DNA of 45,031 bases from Tabrizicola sp. (GCA_025458105.1 JALOTD010000025.1:1-45031); one strand, 5' to 3'. Positions 25,987-35,910 are shown, counted from the stretch's first letter. A program made the numbers and translations. The notes: a model not told the origin generated them from the sequence alone.

Positions 25987-27384
25987 ATGAGCTTTACGTT
26001 TGGCGACCCGTCGGCCCCAGCCTTGCCTCTGCATGTTGTCACGTCTGACGGTCTTGCCGATTTCCTTGCCACAGACGGCGCGGCCTGGGACGCTTGGCTG
26101 ACGGCATCGGGCTTCAAGGCCGATCTGGGCGAAACGCGCCTTTTGCCGGGAAACAATGGCGCGCTGGCCGGAGCGGTCGTTGGCTACGGCACGGCCAAAG
26201 CCCGCAGACGCCAGCGGTTCGGTCTGGCCAAAGCTGTCGCTGTGCTGCCCCCGGGCAACTGGCGTCTTTCGGGTGCCCTGACGGAACCGGAGGCGACAGA
26301 GGCCGCCGTGGGCTGGCTTCTGGCAGGCTACAGGTTCGACCGATATCGCCCAGGTCGAAAATCTGCCGACTTGCCGCGCCTGGTCTGTCCCGAAGGCGTC
26401 GATCCGCGCCGACTGATCGCGATGGTCGAGGGCGAGGTTGTGACGCGCGACCTTATCAACACCCCCGCGCAGGACATGGGCCCGGCCGAGCTTGAAGCGG
26501 CAGCCCAGGACCTCGCGCAGCAGTTTGGCGCGACGATCACCGCAACGGTCGGCGACGACTTGTTATCGGCCAACTTCCCGATGGTCCATGCCGTGGGCCG
26601 CGCCAGCCCGCGGGCGCCCCGTCTGATCGACCTGACCTGGGGACAGAGCGGCCCGCGCCTGACACTGGTGGGAAAGGGGGTCTGCTTCGATACCGGGGGG
26701 CTGAACCTCAAGCCGTCCACTGGCATGAACCTGATGAAGAAGGATATGGGCGGGGCGGCGACTGTGCTGGGCCTTGCGCGGATGATCATGGCCCTGGGCC
26801 TGCCCCTGCGGCTGCGCGTCCTGATCCCGGCCGTCGAGAATGTCGTGTCCGGCAACGCCCTGAAACCCAAGGACATCCTGACCAGCCGCAAGGGCCTGAC
26901 CATCGAGGTGAACGATACCGACGCCGAGGGTCGCCTGGTTCTGGCCGATGCGCTGGCGCTGGCTTGCGAGGATCCGCCTGATCTTCTGGTCAGCATGGCC
27001 ACGCTGACGGGGGCTGCGCGGGTGGCGGTAGGCCCCGATCTTGCCCCCTATTACTGCGACGATCCTGACGTCGCGGCGGCTCTGGAAACCGGCGCGATGC
27101 TGGGCTTTGATCCGGTCTGGCGGATGCCGTTTCATGATCCCTACGAGGCCGTCATCGAACCCGGCATCGCCGATCTGGACAATGCGCCGGGCTTCGGCTT
27201 TGCGGGGTCGATCACTGCGGCCCTCTTCCTGCGGCGCTTTGTCGAGGGGCCGCGCTACGTACACTTCGACATCTACGGTCACACGCCCAGCGACCAGCCC
27301 GCGCGTCCGAAAGGCGGGGTCGGTCAGGGGGCGCGGGCGCTGTTGCATGCGCTGCCTGGTGTTCTTGGATTGGGGGGCCGCTGA
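25987..27384 (+). CDS. leucyl aminopeptidase family (M17) metallopeptidase
   Basis: This 465-residue cytoplasmic peptidase removes N-terminal amino acids from peptides using two metal ions. The metal and catalytic residues are present: K230 and D235 in VGKGVCFDTGGLNLKP, D253 in MKKDMGGAA, and NDTDAEGR (309-316) with D312 and E314. The start ATG at 25987 follows AAGGAAG; the open frame upstream lacks support. The stop overlaps the start of the NlpC/P60 gene (TGATG), so the two are coupled, a pair that suggests joint turnover of peptides or cell-wall stem peptides. Confidence 0.94.
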   Translation: MSFTFGDPSAPALPLHVVTSDGLADFLATDGAAWDAWLTASGFKADLGETRLLPGNNGALAGAVVGYGTAKARRRQRFGLAKAVAVLPPGNWRLSGALTEPEATEAAVGWLLAGYRFDRYRPGRKSADLPRLVCPEGVDPRRLIAMVEGEVVTRDLINTPAQDMGPAELEAAAQDLAQQFGATITATVGDDLLSANFPMVHAVGRASPRAPRLIDLTWGQSGPRLTLVGKGVCFDTGGLNLKPSTGMNLMKKDMGGAATVLGLARMIMALGLPLRLRVLIPAVENVVSGNALKPKDILTSRKGLTIEVNDTDAEGRLVLADALALACEDPPDLLVSMATLTGAARVAVGPDLAPYYCDDPDVAAALETGAMLGFDPVWRMPFHDPYEAVIEPGIADLDNAPGFGFAGSITAALFLRRFVEGPRYVHFDIYGHTPSDQPARPKGGVGQGARALLHALPGVLGLGGR

Positions 27385-28199
27385 TGGATCGCCGGATGAA
27401 ACCGTTCTCGGGCCGTGTGGCCCATGTCAGCCTGAGGGGCGAGATAATCGCCAACTTCACCGAGGGCGAAGAGGCGCAGGTGATTGCCCCGATCGCAGAC
27501 CTCCGGACCAAGCCGGACGGAGCGCGCGACCGTCAGCTTCTCTTGGGGGCCGCCGTCACGATCATCGACCAGGAACAGGGCTATGCCTTCGTCCAGGCCC
27601 GCCGTGATGGCTATTGCGGCTGGGTCAGGCAGTCCGACCTTGGGCAGGGGCCGGAACCCACGCACTGGGTCGTCGCACCCAGCACGCATCTTTACACCGA
27701 ACCCGTGGTGCAAGCGCCAGAGAAAGCGGGGATCAGCCTGGGCTGTCGCGTCGCGTTGACCGGGTCCTGGGGGGCTTGGGCCAACACACCGCATGGCTAC
27801 GTTCCAATCGCCCATCTGCGCCCGATCGGTCAATGGGCACCTGACCCGGTGTCTGTTGCGGAAAGCCTGCTCGGCACGCCCTATCTCTGGGGTGGCAATA
27901 CCCGGTTCGGCATAGATTGCTCTGGTCTGGTGCAGGTGGCCCTGCATGCGAGCGGTCGCGACTGTCCGGGCGACAGCGACATGCAAATCGCCATGGGTCG
28001 CGCTCTGACCCCGACCGAACGTCTGCAGCGCGGCGACCTGATCTTCTGGAAAGGCCATGTTGCCATGGTGGTGAACCCCGAAGTGCTGATCCACGCCAAC
28101 GGTGGGACGATGTCAGTCGCTTATGAGGGGATTCGTGAGGCCGTGACCCGCATCGCTGACACCGGCGGTGGGCTGGTACAGGCCCGCCAGCGACTTTAG
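27384..28199 (+). CDS. SH3-domain NlpC/P60 family peptidoglycan hydrolase
   Basis: This is a 271-residue protein. An N-terminal bacterial SH3-like region (about 30-145) precedes an NlpC/P60 cysteine peptidase domain with catalytic C179 (GIDCSGLVQ), H225 (WKGHVAMV) and a third polar residue near H237. Enzymes of this type cut gamma-D-Glu-diaminopimelate links in stem peptides. No signal peptide is visible, so it may act on recycled muropeptides in the cytoplasm, which suits its overlap with the aminopeptidase gene. The stop overlaps that of the convergent DUF2794 gene by 4 bp. Confidence 0.91.
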   Translation: MDRRMKPFSGRVAHVSLRGEIIANFTEGEEAQVIAPIADLRTKPDGARDRQLLLGAAVTIIDQEQGYAFVQARRDGYCGWVRQSDLGQGPEPTHWVVAPSTHLYTEPVVQAPEKAGISLGCRVALTGSWGAWANTPHGYVPIAHLRPIGQWAPDPVSVAESLLGTPYLWGGNTRFGIDCSGLVQVALHASGRDCPGDSDMQIAMGRALTPTERLQRGDLIFWKGHVAMVVNPEVLIHANGGTMSVAYEGIREAVTRIADTGGGLVQARQRL

Positions 28200-28546
28200 T
28201 CGGCCACAGGGCCGATCAGCCGGCGCTCAAGCACTTTCAGGACCTGCTCCAGTTCATGCCCACGGCGCAAGACTCGTCCGTCCTGGCCTACGACAGCGTA
28301 AAGGCCCTGCCGGGCGCGCAGTTTCGGGCGTTTCTCGATCCGGTAAAGTGGCGTTTCTGCCGTGCGGCGAAAAACGCTGAACACCGCAAGGTCACGCATC
28401 GCGGCAATGGCATAGTCGCGCCATTCCCCGGCAGCGACCATCCGGCCATAGACCCGCAGGATCAGGCCCAGCTCTTTCCGGTCGAAACTGACCTGATCAG
28501 CGATCCGGTCGGACTGCGGGAAAGGGATCGGCGCCTCGGCGTTCAT
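28196..28546 (-). CDS. DUF2794 domain protein
   Basis: This small 116-residue protein is conserved in Alphaproteobacteria. The signature is FRRTAETPLYRIEKRPKLRA followed by RQGLYAVV and RRGHELEQVLKVL. It is predicted to be cytoplasmic, with no known biochemical role. It converges with the NlpC/P60 gene, the two stop codons overlapping by 4 bp (28196-28199). Confidence 0.88.
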   Translation of the reverse strand: MNAEAPIPFPQSDRIADQVSFDRKELGLILRVYGRMVAAGEWRDYAIAAMRDLAVFSVFRRTAETPLYRIEKRPKLRARQGLYAVVGQDGRVLRRGHELEQVLKVLERRLIGPVAD

Positions 28547-28576
28547 AGGGAAAGCTTACCCGCCCTGCCCCCGAAA

Positions 28577-29572
28577 TCAACCCGGAAAGCCGGGGGCCGC
28601 GTGCACCTGGCCAGTCTCGGTTCCGCGCCAGTTGGTCAGCTTCCCGCCCAGTCGCTTCTGCGCTGCCGGATGGGCTGGGTCCAGCACCCCTGCGCGCAAC
28701 AAAAGGGCGGTAACCGCTGCCTCGGCCCCGCGAGTGCCGCCATCGACGATCTTGAGCGCGATGCCCCGTCGCTGTTCCGGCAGGATCGCGACGAACACCG
28801 CCTCGGCCCCGGTCTTGAGCGCAACCTTGTGCCCCATCGCCCGCATCAGTTCGGTGCAGGCACGGCCTTCGCCCGCGACGTACTCGGGATAGCCGGCCAT
28901 CGCACGGGTCAATCGGTGCATTGCGCGCGACCGGACATCGCCCGTCTCGGACGCGGCAGCAAAAGCCTGCATTGCCCGCGCCAGACCGGCGACCGACACG
29001 GCAAAGTTCGGGGCAGAGCAGCCATCGACACCCCAGCCGGCCACAGATTCTTCCGTGATTTCTTCCGTGGTCTGGCGGATCAGCTTCTGCAACGGATGGT
29101 CGATCTCGATGTATTCTGGCCCAGCTTTCAAATGGCGGGTCACGGTCAGGAAACCGCAGTGCTTGCCTGAGCAGTTGTTGTGCAACTGGCATGGGCTTTC
29201 ATCGGACTTAATCAACCGATTGCGTTCGTCCCGATCATAAGGCTCGTGCGCGCCACAGCGCAGGTCAGTCTCGGCAAGATCCAAGGCCGTCAACCAATCG
29301 CCAGCCATTTTCACGTGCCGCCCCTCGCCCTGATGGCTGGCACAGGCAAAAGCAAGCTGGGCATCGGTCAGACCTGCCGCATCAGCGGCCCCCGTCTCGA
29401 TCAGCGGCAGAGCCTGGATCATCTTGCAGGACGACCGCGGGAAGATGACCGCAGTCGGGTCGCCCCAGGCCTCTTCGATCCCTCCCGGACCCCAGATCAC
29501 CGCATGTCCGGAATGCGTACTTTCCAGAAGCCCGCCACGCCAAAGTTCGACCATAGGGTACGGATTTGCCAT
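28577..29572 (-). CDS. L-asparaginase II (AnsA, Rhizobium type)
   Basis: This is a 331-residue asparaginase of the type first described in Rhizobium etli, unrelated to the bacterial type I/II amidohydrolase family. It hydrolyses asparagine to aspartate and ammonia. Conserved parts include VELWRGGLLESTHSGHAVIW, PRSSCKMIQALPLIE, the Ser/Lys motif HNNCSGKHCGFL, and GVDGCSAPNFAV. The ATG at 29572 begins MANPYPMVELWRG, preceded by GGGAAG. The frame extends 48 codons upstream but that part shows no conservation. Confidence 0.92.
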   Translation of the reverse strand: MANPYPMVELWRGGLLESTHSGHAVIWGPGGIEEAWGDPTAVIFPRSSCKMIQALPLIETGAADAAGLTDAQLAFACASHQGEGRHVKMAGDWLTALDLAETDLRCGAHEPYDRDERNRLIKSDESPCQLHNNCSGKHCGFLTVTRHLKAGPEYIEIDHPLQKLIRQTTEEITEESVAGWGVDGCSAPNFAVSVAGLARAMQAFAAASETGDVRSRAMHRLTRAMAGYPEYVAGEGRACTELMRAMGHKVALKTGAEAVFVAILPEQRRGIALKIVDGGTRGAEAAVTALLLRAGVLDPAHPAAQKRLGGKLTNWRGTETGQVHAAPGFPG

Positions 29573-29742
29573 TGGAACTTCCCGTAACATGTGCGCGAAT
29601 TGTTGCCCATGGGGCTTTCGCGACACGGTGGTTTTGATTATCCCTGAGTTATCGGGTAGAAAATCCCTGCGCCAGTCGCAAACGGCTGAAATGCCTGACA
29701 TGGCGTGGGTCAGCAAAAGACAGCGTGGAGGCTGCGACAGAC

Positions 29743-30261
29743 ATGACTTCCCTTCTCGGTCGCGCGCTTGCCGTCGCCGCCCTGGCCCTGACGGCGACAG
29801 TTGTCACGGCACAGGAATCCACCAACCGCGTGGCGACGATGACAGACTGGAACGTCTTCACCGAAGAGAACCCAAAGGAATGCTGGGGCGTCTCGAAACC
29901 GACAGAGTCGGTGAACTCTCGTGATGGCCAGCCGGTCAGCGTGCGTCGCGGCGACATCCTTCTTTTCGTAACCTTCCGTCCGGGCAAGCCCGGCGAAATC
30001 AGCTTTACCGGCGGCTATCCTTTTGCCGGCGGCTCGACCGTCGATGTCACTATTGACGGCCAGCCTTATCAGTTGTTCACCGACGGTGAATGGGCCTGGC
30101 CGGGCAGTGCAGAAGACGACGCAGCGCTTCTTGCAGCGATGAAGGCCGGAACCACGGCGACGCTGACCGCGCGGTCGGGGCGCGGCACGCAGACTGTCGA
30201 CACGTTCAGCCTGCGCGGCTTTACCGCTGCAATGGAAGACGCCGAGAAGCGCTGCCAGTAA
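29743..30261 (+). CDS. invasion-associated locus B (IalB)-like secreted protein
   Basis: This 172-residue protein has a signal peptide (MTSLLGRALAVAALALTATV, cleavage near VTA-QES). The mature part DWNVFTEENPKECWGVSKPT with the following SVNSRDG matches the IalB-like family common in Rhodobacteraceae. Two Cys (in KECWG and near the C-terminus, KRCQ) may form a disulfide. The ATG at 29743 follows GGAGG; an upstream GTG adds six residues. It is a periplasmic protein of unknown function. A strong terminator follows. Confidence 0.85.
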   Translation: MTSLLGRALAVAALALTATVVTAQESTNRVATMTDWNVFTEENPKECWGVSKPTESVNSRDGQPVSVRRGDILLFVTFRPGKPGEISFTGGYPFAGGSTVDVTIDGQPYQLFTDGEWAWPGSAEDDAALLAAMKAGTTATLTARSGRGTQTVDTFSLRGFTAAMEDAEKRCQ

Positions 30262-30281
30262 GGCAAGCGATCTGACCAAGG

Positions 30282-30310
30282 GCGCCCCCCGTCTCGGGGC
30301 GCTTTTCTTT
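30282..30310 (+). terminator. rho-independent terminator after the IalB-like gene
   Basis: The perfect stem GCGCCCC/GGGGCGC has a 7-nt loop and is followed by TTTTCTTT, 20 nt after the stop codon. Confidence 0.88.
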
Positions 30311-30385
30311 TGCAGGCGCCTCGCCTATATCGCGGGGCAGATATCAGATCGCCTGTAGCAAGGCCCGGTGAAAGGATCTGCCGCC

Positions 30386-31576
30386 ATGAGCGCCCCCATC
30401 ACGCAAGACGTGCTGACCATCCCGCGCAAGCTGCCGGCGTCGGACAAGACCAACATCGTCGGCCTGACACGTGCCGACCTACGCGAGGCGCTGATCGCCG
30501 CCGGGACGCCCGAAAAGCAGGCGAAAATGCGGCTGGGGCAGCTGTGGCAGTGGGTCTATCACTGGGGCGTCCGCGATTTCGCGCTGATGACCAACCTGGC
30601 GAAGGACTATCGCGCCCTTCTGGCCGAGCATTTCACCATCGAGATCCCCGAGGTCGTTACCCGCCAGATCAGCGAAGACGGCACCCGCAAGTACCTGGTC
30701 CGTATCGCGGGGGGCCACGAGGTCGAGGTGGTCTATATCCCCGAAACCGACCGAGGCACGCTGTGCATCTCCTCGCAAGTGGGCTGCACCTTGACCTGCT
30801 CCTTCTGCCACACCGGCACGCAAAAGCTGGTCCGCAACCTGACCGCGGCGGAAATCGTCGGCCAGGTGATGATGGCGCGGGACGATCTGGACGAATGGCC
30901 CGTCCCCGGCGCACCGAAGGAGGAGATCCGCCTGATTTCCAACATCGTGCTGATGGGGATGGGCGAACCCTTGTACAATTTCGAGAACGTCCGCGACGCG
31001 ATGCAGATCGTGATGGACGGCGAGGGGATTGCGCTGGGGCGGCGGCGGATCACGCTGTCCACCTCGGGCGTCGTGCCCGAGATTGCGCGGACAGCCACGG
31101 AAATCGGCTGCCAGCTGGCGATCAGCTTCCACGCCACCACGGACGAGGTCCGCGACATTCTGGTCCCGATCAACAAGCGCTGGAACATCGCGACCCTGCT
31201 TGAGGCGCTGAAGGCCTACCCGGGTCTGTCGAACAGCGAGCGCATCACCTTCGAATATGTGATGCTCGACGGGGTCAACGACACCAAGGAAGATGCCCAC
31301 CGGCTGGTGAAGCTGCTTGATGGCATCCCGGCCAAGGTCAACCTGATCCCGTTCAATGAATGGCCGGGCGCGCCCTACAAGCGGTCGTCGGGCAACCGCA
31401 TCCACACCTTCGCCGACATCATCTACAAGGCCGGCTACGCCTCGCCGATCCGCACGCCCAGGGGCGAGGACATCATGGCCGCCTGCGGACAGTTGAAATC
31501 GGCTACCGAGCGGGGGCGGAAGTCAGCCGCTGCCATAGCCGCCGAAGCGGGCCTCGCGCGCGCGGCGGGGCAGTAG
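30386..31576 (+). CDS. rlmN: dual-specificity 23S rRNA/tRNA adenine-C2 methyltransferase RlmN
   Basis: This 396-residue radical SAM methyltransferase modifies A2503 of 23S rRNA and A37 of tRNAs. The radical motif CTLTCSFC is intact, preceded by [24 protein letters not shown], the substrate-loop [11 protein letters not shown] and [10 protein letters not shown] are diagnostic. The family's second conserved Cys lies near [10 protein letters not shown]. The ATG at 30386 is preceded by AAGGA. The last 74 nt overlap the 3' end of the convergent glycosyltransferase-methyltransferase gene. Confidence 0.96.
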   Translation: MSAPITQDVLTIPRKLPASDKTNIVGLTRADLREALIAAGTPEKQAKMRLGQLWQWVYHWGVRDFALMTNLAKDYRALLAEHFTIEIPEVVTRQISEDGTRKYLVRIAGGHEVEVVYIPETDRGTLCISSQVGCTLTCSFCHTGTQKLVRNLTAAEIVGQVMMARDDLDEWPVPGAPKEEIRLISNIVLMGMGEPLYNFENVRDAMQIVMDGEGIALGRRRITLSTSGVVPEIARTATEIGCQLAISFHATTDEVRDILVPINKRWNIATLLEALKAYPGLSNSERITFEYVMLDGVNDTKEDAHRLVKLLDGIPAKVNLIPFNEWPGAPYKRSSGNRIHTFADIIYKAGYASPIRTPRGEDIMAACGQLKSATERGRKSAAAIAAEAGLARAAGQ

Positions 31577-33065
31577 GTTCCGCATAGGGCTGGCAAGCGG
31601 CCTCCATCCGGTCAAGCGTGGCGTGCAAGGCCTGACGCTCGGGCGTGTCGGGGCCGGTCTTGACTGCTGCCAACAGTACCGCCCCATGATAGGCCCCGAT
31701 CTGCGCAACGCGTTCAATGTCCGGGTGATCGCGCAGGTGCTGGGTCAGGGTACCGTGAAAGTAGACGATCCCGCCCGACCGATAGGGTGCGTCATAACCG
31801 GTCACGATCAGGAGGCTGTCCGTCAGGCGGACCAGATCGTTCAGGATCGCCCCGAAAATCTCGGCCGATTTCTGGTGGATCAGCACGTCGATGCACAGGA
31901 CCGCTGCGGCGCTGCCATCGGGAAGCGTGCCGGTCAGCCGCTCTTCAAAGACCCAGTCGGGCCGCTTGGCCCGTGCAATCGCCAAGGCCGAGGGGGACAG
32001 GTCCAGCCCAAGGAACCGATGCAGCGGCAGGTCTCGCGTCGTCTCCAGATCGCCGCAGCCCACGTCTACCACCTGGCGGTCGGCAAAATCCTGCAGGACG
32101 GCGGCTAGTAGCTTGCGCTTGTAGTCCAGCACCCCGCCACGCGAGCCGACACCTGACCCAAGTGCCGGATTGTGTGCATAGCGGTAGTCCCAGAACAGGG
32201 CATTGTCGAAGTAATCCCTCCGCAACTGGGTCAGCCTTTCGGTGACCGGTGCAATCTGCTGGTCGATCCAGCCGATACCTGTTGCACGGGGCATCCCGTG
32301 ATCATCTGCATTGCTGTGATAGTGCACAGACCCCAGATGCCGGGGCGACAGTTTGGCATAGGCCTGTGGTCCAAGATGTACCGGGAAATTGTGGTCATCT
32401 GGCAGGTCTTCCACGGCAAGACCGGTCTCTAGCAGGGCCAGGGCAAGGCCCAACTGGTCGGCATGGATCAGCTTGTCGGCCAAAAGGTCGGCCTGGTCCA
32501 GACAGAAGCGCGACCAGCGCGGCCAGGGTTCGGCAAGGGCTGCGACGGCCTCGCGCGACAGGACGTAGAAGCCGCCGTTGCAGTTCTGTCGCAGAGTCCG
32601 TTCGCCAATGTCCAGGAAGGGACGCGCGAGGAAATCCATCGTTGCGTCCCGTCCTGCCCGAAGCAAGAGCTGGCGCAGCATCGCCTCGGGCGGATTTGGC
32701 GCGTCCACCACCCGAGCCAAGGCACCCGGACCCGGATCAAGGTTCTGCAAGCTTTGCAGCGGCAGGATATCGGCGTCCATTAGGATCACGCGGTCTGCGG
32801 CCCGAATCTCTGCCGTCTCCAGCTGGCGCAGCTTGTTGCAGTACTTGCCTGCCCCCTCGCCAAACGGTTCCACTGCCCGCAAGGTCGCCCCCAAAGCGGT
32901 GAAGACGCCCAGCCGTTCCGGCGCGACGGCCCGTGTATGGTGAACGATCAACTGGCAGCCAGGCGCGTCGAGATCGCCGAAATGCTTCAGAGCCAGCGCT
33001 AGCAACCAGCCCTGCATCAGAAACTTGGGATGATCATCGACCAGAAAGGAAAGTACCGTCCGCAC
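31503..33065 (-). CDS. glycosyltransferase (GT-A-like) - SAM methyltransferase fusion protein
   Basis: This is a 520-residue two-domain protein. The N-terminal half (1-280) looks like a nucleotide-diphospho-sugar transferase: [20 protein letters not shown] at the start, then [15 protein letters not shown] with a DxD motif (D97, D99), and [12 protein letters not shown]. The C-terminal half (about 285-490) is a class I methyltransferase with motif [16 protein letters not shown] (about 332-346) and an acidic LGLDLSPSA loop. The GTG at 33065 is the preferred start because the domain begins there; the frame opens from a TTG at 33101. The tail is basic ([11 protein letters not shown]) and overlaps rlmN antisense. 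It may build and methylate a surface glycan; substrates are unknown. Confidence 0.82.
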   Translation of the reverse strand: MRTVLSFLVDDHPKFLMQGWLLALALKHFGDLDAPGCQLIVHHTRAVAPERLGVFTALGATLRAVEPFGEGAGKYCNKLRQLETAEIRAADRVILMDADILPLQSLQNLDPGPGALARVVDAPNPPEAMLRQLLLRAGRDATMDFLARPFLDIGERTLRQNCNGGFYVLSREAVAALAEPWPRWSRFCLDQADLLADKLIHADQLGLALALLETGLAVEDLPDDHNFPVHLGPQAYAKLSPRHLGSVHYHSNADDHGMPRATGIGWIDQQIAPVTERLTQLRRDYFDNALFWDYRYAHNPALGSGVGSRGGVLDYKRKLLAAVLQDFADRQVVDVGCGDLETTRDLPLHRFLGLDLSPSALAIARAKRPDWVFEERLTGTLPDGSAAAVLCIDVLIHQKSAEIFGAILNDLVRLTDSLLIVTGYDAPYRSGGIVYFHGTLTQHLRDHPDIERVAQIGAYHGAVLLAAVKTGPDTPERQALHATLDRMEAACQPYAEPTAPPRARGPLRRLWQRLTSAPAR

Positions 33066-33206
33066 CGTACCAGAACCCTCTTCAGCGCCGTACCGCGCCA
33101 AAACCCCGCTTTGGCACGCCGCACCCTGTCGGATACCCCGTGGCTTGGCAAGACGGCGGGGATCCGACTGACGCCCGGGCCTGGCAAGGTTTGGCCGATG
33201 GTCGCG

Positions 33207-34478
33207 CTATCCCGCCTCGACCGGCTTTTCGGCTGACAGCGCCGCGGCCTTGCGGGCCCAGCGCAGGTCCAAGAGGTGAAACAGAAGCGGGTTGGCGAGG
33301 ATCGAGATCATTGCCCCCGCCACCACAAGATCGCGCGCCTCGGTGGGCACGATGGCAAGCTTCACCCCCATGGTTATGAGGATGAACGAAAACTCGCCGA
33401 TTTGCGCCAAGCTGGCGGCGATCGTCAGGCCCTTGTCGTGGTCATGCCCGAAGCCGCGCACGATGTAGTAGGCCGCGACCGACTTAATCCCAACGATGAT
33501 GACAACGGTTGCCAGCAGCGCCAGCGGCGCCTGGACGACCACACTCGGGTTGAACAGCATTCCGACCGAGACGAAGAACAGCACCGCAAAGGCATCGCGG
33601 AGCGGCAGCGTTTCGCGCATCGCTTGGGACGAGAGGGTGGAGGACGACATCACCATCCCGGCAAAGAATGCTCCCAGCGCAAAGGACACGCCGAAGAAAT
33701 GCGTGGCGCCGTAGGCCACGCCCAAAGCGATGGCAAGGACGGCCAGCCGGAACAGCTCGCGCGATTTGGTGTGCGACACGAAATGCAGCACCCAAGGGAT
33801 CACCCGCCGCCCGATGACCAGCATCAGCGCGACAAAGGCTGCTGCCTTGGCCAAGGTGATCAGCACCGTCGCTGCGATGGGGCCGATGCCGATATTGCTG
33901 GTGACTTCGGCGACAATCTCGGCATCTTCGCCCACCGGCATGGCGACCCCGCCCAGAAGCCCCGCCAGCGGCGGAATGAGGACCAGGGCGAGGACCATCA
34001 CCAGATCCTCGACGATCAGCCAGCCCACGGCGACCCGGCCCTTTTCGGTGGGGATCAGGTCGCGTTCCTGCAGCGCGCGCAACAGGACCACGGTAGAGGC
34101 GACCGACAGCGCGAGGCCAAAGATCAGCCCAGCCCCCAGGCTCCACCCCATCGCCCAGCCCAGCGCTGTCCCGAAGCCGGTGGCGACCGCGATCTGGCCC
34201 AAGGCGCCGGGCACGGCGATCTTGCGGACCGCCATAAGGTCGCGGGGCGAAAAGTGCAGGCCCACCCCGAACATCAGAAGGATGACCCCAAGTTCCGCGA
34301 GTTCGGCCGCCAGCGCCATGTCGGCGACATATCCCGGCGTGAACGGCCCGATCACCACCCCGGCCAGAAGGTACCCGGCAATCAGCGGCAGCTTCAGCCG
34401 TTGCGCCAGAAGACCGAAGATGAAAGCCAGGCCGAAGCCCATAACAAGCGTGGTGATCAGGGGCGTTTCGTGGGGCAA
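33207..34478 (-). CDS. CPA2 cation/proton antiporter (YbaL/Kef-like), without RCK domain
   Basis: This 423-residue inner-membrane protein has about twelve membrane spans. It aligns in order with E. coli YbaL: PHETPLITTLVMGFGLAF, AGYLLAGVVIGPFTPGYVAD, LMFGVGLHFSPRDLMAV, ALSVASTVVLLRALQERDLI and GWLIVEDLVMVL. A TTG start at 34478 matches the beginning of that family. YbaL and Kef normally have a C-terminal RCK (TrkA-N) nucleotide-sensing domain, for about 560 residues; this protein ends shortly after the last span (LLFHLLDLRWARKAAALSAE). It would exchange K+ or Na+ for protons without RCK gating. Only 141 nt separate it from the next gene, so no RCK remnant remains. Confidence 0.88.
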   Translation of the reverse strand: MPHETPLITTLVMGFGLAFIFGLLAQRLKLPLIAGYLLAGVVIGPFTPGYVADMALAAELAELGVILLMFGVGLHFSPRDLMAVRKIAVPGALGQIAVATGFGTALGWAMGWSLGAGLIFGLALSVASTVVLLRALQERDLIPTEKGRVAVGWLIVEDLVMVLALVLIPPLAGLLGGVAMPVGEDAEIVAEVTSNIGIGPIAATVLITLAKAAAFVALMLVIGRRVIPWVLHFVSHTKSRELFRLAVLAIALGVAYGATHFFGVSFALGAFFAGMVMSSSTLSSQAMRETLPLRDAFAVLFFVSVGMLFNPSVVVQAPLALLATVVIIVGIKSVAAYYIVRGFGHDHDKGLTIAASLAQIGEFSFILITMGVKLAIVPTEARDLVVAGAMISILANPLLFHLLDLRWARKAAALSAEKPVEAG

Positions 34479-34658
34479 TGGGTTTTAGTCCTTTCCGGCC
34501 CTCGCCCGTGCAGACGGCGGCCTTGATGCGTTTGCGGGAAATCTGTCAGGAGACAACGGGATACTAGGCATTCCGTGCCCCATGTCCAATCTGCGGACGG
34601 CAATATCCCGCACAAATCCGGCATTTGCTGAAACCTTCTGCAATGTTACGGCTTGGCA

Positions 34659-35870
34659 ATGCTGCCATTGATCCCGAACCCCCGCGCCCGCCGTCTTTTT
34701 CTGGACCGACACGCCTTGAGCGAGCCGCCGGTCGGCCCTGCGTCAGGCCAGGCGCTGCACGATCTGATCGAGCGGATCGGCTTTGTGCAGGTGGACAGCA
34801 TCAACACCGTTGCCCGCGCGCATGAAATGATCCTCTGGTCGCGGCGGCAGTCCTTTCGCGCCCCTGCCCTGAAGCGGCTTCTGGAACGCGACCGCAGCCT
34901 GTGGGAGCACTGGACGCACGACGCCTCGATCCTGCCGGTGCGGTTGCACGGGATCTGGCAACACCGGTTTCGGCGCGACGCGGTGCGGCTAGAGGCAAAC
35001 TGGCGGAGCTGGTTCCGGGAGGGGTATGAGGCACAATTCGACAGAATTCTCGATCGTATAGCCCGTGAAGGTCCCGTGGGGACAGCCGACGTGGGCGAAG
35101 GCGAGGTGCGGGGGAAGGGCGGCTGGTGGGACTGGCATCCGTCGAAGACCGCGCTGGAATGGCTGTGGCGGACGGGGCGACTGGCGATTACCAGGCGCGA
35201 GGGGTTCGCCAAGATCTATGACCTGACCGAACGGGTGATCCCCGAGGTTCACCGGGCGCCCGTCCCGGAGGCAGAGGCGACCGACTGGGCCTGCCGCTCG
35301 GCCCTGCGGCATCTGGGCTTCGGCACGAGCGGAGAGATCGCGGCCTACTGGAAGGCGGTCGGACCAGAGGTGGCGAAGGACTGGTGCCGCGAAAGCCTGG
35401 CCCGGGGCGAGCTCGCCGAAGCCGAGGTTGAAGGCACCCAGGGCCAGCGCCGCAAGGTGTTCATTTTCGCCGAGAGTCTAAATGAGGACCCGCCCGAACC
35501 CACTCCCCGCCTGCGCATTCTGTCGCCTTTCGATCCTGCGCTCCGCGATCGCAACCGGGCGGAGTTCCTATTCGACTTCTACTACCGGATCGAGGTCTTC
35601 GTCCCCGAAGCGAAGCGGGTCTGGGGATACTATGTCTTCCCCGTGCTGGAAGGCGACCGACTGGTGGGCCGGATCGACGTCAAGGCTTTCCGCGATGTGG
35701 GGGCCTTACGAGTCAGGGCCTTCTGGCCAGAGGCCGGAGTCAAGCTGACCAAGTCCCGACATGCAAAGCTTGCGGCGGAACTGGACAGGCTGGCGCGCTT
35801 TGCCAGATGCGACCGAGTGGAATTCTCGGTGGGCTGGCAGCGAGAACCCCTTGCACCACCCGACCGCTGA
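34659..35870 (+). CDS. YcaQ-type winged-helix DNA glycosylase (interstrand crosslink repair family)
   Basis: This 403-residue protein of the HTH_42/YcaQ family includes DNA glycosylases that unhook interstrand crosslinks. The catalytic Q-x-D motif is visible as GFVQVDSINT (Q44, D46). Later blocks HEMILWSRRQSFRA, LWEHWTHDASILP, WRTGRLAITRREGFAKIYDL and ILSPFDPALRDRNRAEFLFD are characteristic. The ATG at 34659 gives MLPLIPNPRARRLFL; a TTG two codons earlier is less likely, and no clear ribosome site is visible. The 180 nt before it, back to the divergent antiporter gene, contain no other gene. Confidence 0.88.
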   Translation: MLPLIPNPRARRLFLDRHALSEPPVGPASGQALHDLIERIGFVQVDSINTVARAHEMILWSRRQSFRAPALKRLLERDRSLWEHWTHDASILPVRLHGIWQHRFRRDAVRLEANWRSWFREGYEAQFDRILDRIAREGPVGTADVGEGEVRGKGGWWDWHPSKTALEWLWRTGRLAITRREGFAKIYDLTERVIPEVHRAPVPEAEATDWACRSALRHLGFGTSGEIAAYWKAVGPEVAKDWCRESLARGELAEAEVEGTQGQRRKVFIFAESLNEDPPEPTPRLRILSPFDPALRDRNRAEFLFDFYYRIEVFVPEAKRVWGYYVFPVLEGDRLVGRIDVKAFRDVGALRVRAFWPEAGVKLTKSRHAKLAAELDRLARFARCDRVEFSVGWQREPLAPPDR

Positions 35871-35910
35871 CTGCGCGCCAGGCGTTCAGACCAAGTGTCG
35901 CGCGCACAAC

